Shown in pieces: positions 59,929 through 64,000 of a stretch of 64,000 nt of DNA. The notes under the pieces are model-generated. The model did no database searches. It was not told the origin of the DNA and was given only the letters and a program-made list of their open reading frames with translations. This DNA comes from SZUA-309 sp965230005 (GTDB lineage Bacteria > Pseudomonadota > Gammaproteobacteria > Pseudomonadales > Azotimanducaceae), in the NCBI GenBank assembly GCA_965230005.1, contig OZ245934.1:1798001-1862000 (forward strand), read 5' to 3'. The position numbers and the translations under genes were made by a program. Within the stretch, counting starts at the first letter, position 1, and each line of letters begins with the position of its first letter.

Positions 59929-60016
59929 GATCCTGCCCATGGTCAAACAGCCGTCTCGTTTGGTGCTTTCGATTATATTGAGGCACTACAGGAAAGGGAC
60001 AGGGAGAGCGCGGCCC

Positions 60017-60985
60017 ATGAACTACACCAAACTCGGCAACACGGGCCTCGACGTGTCCCGCATCTGCCTCGGCTGCATGAACTTCGGCGAAGAAACCCCC
60101 GGGGTCCACGACTGGAGCCTGAACGAAGCGGAAAGCCGCCCGATCTTCGAGCGCGCCCTCGAACTCGGCATCAACTTTTTCGATACGGCCAACGCTTACT
60201 CCATCGGCACCAGTGAGGAAATCACCGGCAAGCTCCTGGGCGAGTTGGCCAATCGCGATGAGGTAGTGATCGCGACCAAGGTCTACTTCCCCACGCGCCG
60301 CGGCCGCAACGCCAGAGGCAATTCCCGTAAAGTCATCATGACGGAACTCGAGCACAGCCTACGCCGCCTGAACACCGACTACATCGATCTCTATCAGATC
60401 CACCGCTGGGACGACCAGACACCAATCGAGGAAACGCTGCGCGCCTTCGACGACGCGATCACCGCGGGGAAGATCCGCTACATCGGTGCTTCTTCCATGT
60501 GGGCCTGGCAGTTCAGCAAGGCGCTGTACACGAGCGAGCTCATTGGCTGGAATCGTTTCGTGTCCATGCAGAACCAGTACAGTCTGCTGCAGCGCGAGGA
60601 AGAGCGGGAGATGTTGCCGCTCTGCGCCGACCGGGGTATCGCCGTGATCCCCTGGAGCCCGCTTGCGCGCGGCCTGCTCACCCGGGACTGGAACGAAAAA
60701 ACCGCGCGCAGCGAATCAGACCGGCTGATGACCGCCCGCTTCGATGAGAATCGCGACAGCGAGATCGTCGGCAAAGTGGCGGAGATCGCCGCCGCGCGGG
60801 GCGTTCCGCGGGCACAGATCGCCCTCGCCTGGGTGCTCGCCAATCCGGTGGTAACGGCACCGATCATCGGCGCGAGCCGCATCGGCCACGTGGAAGATGC
60901 GGTGGCGGCCCTGGACGTTACGCTGACCGAGGAAGAGAAAGCGGCGCTGGAAGCACCTTATACGCCCCGCGGACCCAGCTTCTGA
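60017..60985 (+). CDS. Aldo/keto reductase
   Basis: A 322-residue NADPH-dependent AKR of the YajO/Kv-beta-like group. It starts MNYTKLGNTGLDVSRICLGCMNFG. The tetrad is visible as Asp and Tyr in FFDTANAYSIGTSEE, Lys in VVIATKVYFP and His in YIDLYQIHRWD. The cofactor-binding end reads PIIGASRIGHVEDAVAAL. Start at 60017 has AGGGAGAG about 9 nt upstream; 30 earlier residues in the open frame are not family-like. Likely reduces small carbonyls or sugars. Confidence 0.94.
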   Translation: MNYTKLGNTGLDVSRICLGCMNFGEETPGVHDWSLNEAESRPIFERALELGINFFDTANAYSIGTSEEITGKLLGELANRDEVVIATKVYFPTRRGRNARGNSRKVIMTELEHSLRRLNTDYIDLYQIHRWDDQTPIEETLRAFDDAITAGKIRYIGASSMWAWQFSKALYTSELIGWNRFVSMQNQYSLLQREEEREMLPLCADRGIAVIPWSPLARGLLTRDWNEKTARSESDRLMTARFDENRDSEIVGKVAEIAAARGVPRAQIALAWVLANPVVTAPIIGASRIGHVEDAVAALDVTLTEEEKAALEAPYTPRGPSF

Positions 60986-61074
60986 TAACCAGCAAGGCAA
61001 CGCCAGGGTGCCGCTGGACTTACCCCGGGTGCCCCCCTATAGTTTCGCGAAATTAATGGCAGGCATTATTTGAC

Positions 61075-62118
61075 ATGCGCAAGCTCGCAATCGCCGTGCT
61101 CGGCCTTGTCGTGGTGATCGGTGTGCTCGGTGCTCTGGTCTTCAACACCACGGCCGGGCAGGACTTTCTTTTTCAGCGCGCCGCCGGTGCTCTCATGGCG
61201 CAACCACCGGAACCCATCGAGGGATTGCAGGTTGTGGTCTGCGGCAGTGCTTCACCGCTCGGCAACGACCCAAGCCGGGCGCAGGCCTGCATCGCCGTGC
61301 TCACGCCAGAGCACTTCTTTCTCTTCGACGTGGGTGCCCGTTCCCCCTTGCGCATCGCCCAGGCGCGGTTGCCCGTGGGGCGTCTGGATGGCGTGTTCCT
61401 GACCCACTTCCACTCTGACCACATCGCCGGTATCGCGGATGTGAACCTCGCCTCCTGGGTGCGGGGTCGGCGCGAGTCGCTGCAGATCCTCGGACCACCC
61501 GGTGTGGAACGGGTGGTTGCGGGCTTCAATATGGCCTACGACCTCGATCGCAGCTACCGGGTGGAACACCACGGCGTAGAACTGCTGCCACCGACGGCCG
61601 GTCCCATGACCGCCGTGACCGTACCAACCGACGGCATCGTCTGGGACGACGGCACGCTGACGGTCACGTCCGTGACGGTGAACCATCACCCTATCGACCC
61701 CGCCGTTGCCTATCGCGTGGACTACAAGGGCCGCTCCGTCGTGATATCCGGGGACACGGTCGCAGTAGATTCGCTCTTCGAGGCCGCCGCGGGCGCCGAC
61801 CTGCTGCTGCACGATGCCCTGTCCCGCAGCCTCATCGATCCCATGATCAGCGTGGCACGGTCCGCGAACGTGCCCGTCATGCCGAAGATCATGACCGACG
61901 TCATCGACTACCACGCAGACAGCCTGAACCTCGAGGCGCAGGCCAAAGCCGCCGGTATCCGCCAGCTCGCCTACTACCATCTCGTACCCGTACCCGCGAA
62001 TGCCCTTGCAGAACGGATCTGGACTCGGGGCTTGAGCGGAGACACGCTGCTGGTTCGCGACCTGCATCGTTTCGACCTGTACCCCGGCTCCACCGACATC
62101 ATCATTCACGAGCCCTGA
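61075..62118 (+). CDS. Membrane-anchored MBL-fold hydrolase
   Basis: A 347-residue metallo-beta-lactamase-fold protein with an N-terminal TM/signal segment (MRKLAIAVLGLVVVIGVLGALVF). The metal motif is FLTHFHSDHIAGIADVN (H-x-H-x-D-H), with later ligands in VVISGDTVAVDSLFEAAAGADLLLHDA and LAYYHLVP. It resembles RNase Z-like or arylsulfatase-like MBL proteins. It is followed after 2 nt by the DsbA/HCCA-like gene, so both are one transcript, probably with the TetR gene beyond. Confidence 0.92.
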   Translation: MRKLAIAVLGLVVVIGVLGALVFNTTAGQDFLFQRAAGALMAQPPEPIEGLQVVVCGSASPLGNDPSRAQACIAVLTPEHFFLFDVGARSPLRIAQARLPVGRLDGVFLTHFHSDHIAGIADVNLASWVRGRRESLQILGPPGVERVVAGFNMAYDLDRSYRVEHHGVELLPPTAGPMTAVTVPTDGIVWDDGTLTVTSVTVNHHPIDPAVAYRVDYKGRSVVISGDTVAVDSLFEAAAGADLLLHDALSRSLIDPMISVARSANVPVMPKIMTDVIDYHADSLNLEAQAKAAGIRQLAYYHLVPVPANALAERIWTRGLSGDTLLVRDLHRFDLYPGSTDIIIHEP

Positions 62119-62120
62119 TC

Positions 62121-63407
62121 GTGGCGCTCGAGACCCGTCTCCGTTCCATCGCCATGCGGGCCCTGGGCTCTCCGGCCTTCGCGGAGTTGCTCCGGAAACG
62201 GGCGCGCTTCCGCGCGCGCCTCGCTCGTGAAGCGCCCGCCGTACACTACTTCCATCAGGTCGACGATCCCTACAGTCTGCTCGCCGTGCAGAAGCTCGAT
62301 GCGCTCCGGGACGCTTATCGCCTGCCCTTTCGGATCCACCTGACCTCCCAGTCCGGTCCCGAATACCAGGGCAACGCCGAGCGTTTTGCGCCCTGGGCAC
62401 TGCGCGATGCAGCGAGCATTGCAAGCGGCTATGGGGTCGGTTTCCCGGAGCACCCGCAGCTACCGGGCGCTGACGCCGTCGCTGCAGCCAACGCCGAACT
62501 GGTCGGACGCCTCGAAGACGGCGACTTTGCCGCGGCAGCCACAGCCGTTGGCATGCGCCTATTTGCCGGTGAGCCGATCAGTAACACGGGCTCCCCAACC
62601 GGCAACTCGATCGTCGCCGAGGGCGACGCCCTGCGCCGCCGTCTCGGCCACTATCAGGGCGCCATGTTCTACTTCGAAGGTGAATGGTTCTGGGGGCTCG
62701 ATCGCGTGCGACTCCTGGAGGCGCAGCTGAAGTCGCGCGGCCACGCCAGCAACCGTTCTGCATCCATCGTGCCCGAGCCTGCACCTGTCAATCCGGGTAC
62801 CAGGGCTGCTGGCACAGTGCGGCTCGAGTATTTCCCTTCCCTGCGCAGCCCCTATACGGCGATCGGCCATGAGCGGGTGCTCGACATGATCGAGCGCACC
62901 GGGGTGACGGTGATACTGCGCCCGGTCATGCCAATGCTCATGCGCGGCGTTCCCGCCCCCGCCGCAAAGCAGCGCTACATCATCACCGATGCCGCCCGGG
63001 AAGGCCGTGTGCGCGGTTCGCCCCTGGGCCGCGTGGTCGACCCCTTCGGCGATCCCGTGCGACGAGCCTTTGCGCTCTTTCCCGCGGCGGTGACACTCGG
63101 GAAAGGCATGGAATTTGTGACCGCCTATCTGAAAAGCGCCTGGGTGGACGGCGTCGATATCGCCACCGATGCGGGCCTCGAGCAGGTGGCTCGCGCGGCG
63201 GGCCTCGACTGGCAGGCGCTTCAGGCTGCCCGGGCCGGCACGGACTGGGAAGCAGAACTGGAAGCGAATCTGCAGGCAATGCTGGGCGCCGGCCTCTGGG
63301 GTGTGCCAAGCTTCCGGGTAAGCGGTGGCAATCGGAGTGAAGCCTTCAGTTGCTGGGGGCAGGATCGGATCTGGCGAGTGGAAGATGAAATCGCACAACG
63401 AAGCTGA
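62121..63407 (+). CDS. Tandem DsbA/2-hydroxychromene-2-carboxylate isomerase-like protein
   Basis: A 428-residue protein with two DSBA-like (GST kappa/HCCA isomerase) modules. Module 1 starts at about 35 (VHYFHQVDDPYSLLAVQKL) and module 2 at about 235 (RLEYFPSLRSPYTAIGHERVL), each with the S/D-P-Y active-site turn of HCCA isomerases instead of C-x-x-C. The C-terminus has GVPSFRVSGGNRSEAFSCWGQDRIW, the usual substrate-end motif. Family enzymes use glutathione to isomerise chromene acids in aromatic degradation. GTG start 2 nt after the MBL gene; overlaps the following TetR gene by 23 nt. Confidence 0.88.
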   Translation: MALETRLRSIAMRALGSPAFAELLRKRARFRARLAREAPAVHYFHQVDDPYSLLAVQKLDALRDAYRLPFRIHLTSQSGPEYQGNAERFAPWALRDAASIASGYGVGFPEHPQLPGADAVAAANAELVGRLEDGDFAAAATAVGMRLFAGEPISNTGSPTGNSIVAEGDALRRRLGHYQGAMFYFEGEWFWGLDRVRLLEAQLKSRGHASNRSASIVPEPAPVNPGTRAAGTVRLEYFPSLRSPYTAIGHERVLDMIERTGVTVILRPVMPMLMRGVPAPAAKQRYIITDAAREGRVRGSPLGRVVDPFGDPVRRAFALFPAAVTLGKGMEFVTAYLKSAWVDGVDIATDAGLEQVARAAGLDWQALQAARAGTDWEAELEANLQAMLGAGLWGVPSFRVSGGNRSEAFSCWGQDRIWRVEDEIAQRS

Positions 63408-64000
63408 GGCGAGCACGGAGAGAACGGGCCGAAGTGCGCGCGGCGAGGCTACCCGGCAAACCCTCATGCGAGCGGCGGAAACGCTCATCGCCGAACGCGG
63501 CATCGAAAGCGTCACCATCCGCGAGATTCTCGACCTTGCCGAGCAGAAGAACACGTCGGCGCTGCAGTACCACTTCGGCAATCTCCGGGGCCTGATCTCA
63601 GCCATCCAACGCGACCGGGCTGCCCAGACCGTTGCCAAACGCGAGGAACTCCTGGAGGCGCTGCTCGCGCGAACGGATGCGCCTACGCTTCGGGAACTCT
63701 GTGAGTTGATGGTGCGGCCGGCCTTCGAGCTGGCCGGTGCCGACGCCGGGTTCCACAACTACATCCAGGCCTTTGGTCATCAACTGGCGCTGCTCGAGTC
63801 TTCGGCGCTCGACCGCCTCGGGCGCGGCGGCGCTGGCGGAACCAGCGGGCAGGCGTTGGCCGAACGCCTGAAAGCAGCGCTCACGGGTCTCGATGAGACC
63901 GCCTACCGACAGCGCATGGAATTCGCCATCCGGCTCAGCGCCGCCTCCGTCTACCAGCACGCACAGCAGCGCAACGCCTTCCGGGGTAAAAACGCCGAGC
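63385..64000 (+). CDS. TetR-family transcriptional regulator (3' end beyond window)
   Basis: An open frame from ATG 63385 to the window edge (205 codons, no stop). Residues about 20-70 form the HTH (EATRQTLMRAAETLIAERGIESVTIREILDLAEQ), followed by NTSALQYHFGNLRGLI, the variant of the TetR recognition helix and its end. The C-terminal helical domain is incomplete. It overlaps the end of the DsbA/HCCA-like gene by 23 nt and thus belongs to the MBL/HCCA operon, which it probably regulates. Confidence 0.88.
   Translation, partial: MKSHNEAEASTERTGRSARGEATRQTLMRAAETLIAERGIESVTIREILDLAEQKNTSALQYHFGNLRGLISAIQRDRAAQTVAKREELLEALLARTDAPTLRELCELMVRPAFELAGADAGFHNYIQAFGHQLALLESSALDRLGRGGAGGTSGQALAERLKAALTGLDETAYRQRMEFAIRLSAASVYQHAQQRNAFRGKNAE

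Overview
The window is about 64 kb of high-GC, densely coded proteobacterial chromosome, most likely from a free-living, probably marine or soil, heterotrophic gammaproteobacterium. The inference rests on a DUF2058 (YaiL-type) protein, a monomeric NADP isocitrate dehydrogenase, a POT peptide transporter, an XapX protein and many oxidoreductase and hydrolase genes. No rRNA, tRNA, CRISPR array, phage or insertion sequence was seen. GC-driven codon bias creates many long antisense open frames, which are not annotated.

The most notable result is two genes interrupted by a single in-frame TGA exactly where a redox-active Cys belongs. One is a ResA/TlpA-like redoxin (9808-10950, motif W-S-S-W-U-G-C). 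The other is a peroxiredoxin-like protein fused to a DsbD-N-like domain (54430-55653, motif W-U-P-P-C). In both, the codon before TGA is TGG, and a hairpin with a guanosine in its small apical loop starts 13 nt after the TGA, as expected of a bacterial SECIS element. Both are annotated as single selenoprotein genes. No selA, selB, selC or selD lies in the window.

Layout. 1-2.5 kb: ACR3-type arsenite carrier (apparent CTG start), SRPBCC protein, azoreductase, Asp-rich secreted protein. 2.8-6.9 kb: ECF sigma / FecR / TonB-receptor cell-surface signalling operon. 7-9.8 kb: carotenoid oxygenase, small membrane protein, DUF2855 reductase. 9.8-15.6 kb: selenoprotein redoxin, MDR dehydrogenase, phytanoyl-CoA-type dioxygenase, methyltransferase/kinase pair, extradiol dioxygenase. 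15.8-20.7 kb: exported catalase-peroxidase, LysR regulator, lipoprotein, XapX. 20.7-27.8 kb: MFS, amidohydrolase, pirin and isochorismatase genes facing a Tat-exported paralogous amidohydrolase across a strikingly symmetrical control region. 27.9-36.2 kb: LysR, a beta-propeller/amidohydrolase fusion, POT transporter, crotonase, CadC-like regulator. 36.3-41 kb: secreted protein, dihaem peroxidase, GST with divergent TetR, membrane-anchored unknown.

41-46.1 kb is a lower-GC accessory island of small genes (one-TM proteins, NTF2-like proteins, alpha/beta hydrolases) separated by degenerate copies of a roughly 100-bp repeat. 46.2-53 kb: MarR / molybdopterin oxidoreductase / 59-residue protein operon, a membrane protein, TetR and isocitrate dehydrogenase. 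53-64 kb: FAD oxidoreductase; an operon of MaoC-like, SDR, DUF3500 and the second selenoprotein; DUF2058; aldo/keto reductase; then an MBL-fold, DsbA/HCCA-like and TetR set.

The overall picture is a versatile degrader of aromatic, isoprenoid or xenobiotic compounds with substantial thiol/selenol redox and oxidative-stress capacity. Substrates are not determinable from sequence alone. All family calls are from reading the sequence; no searches were run.
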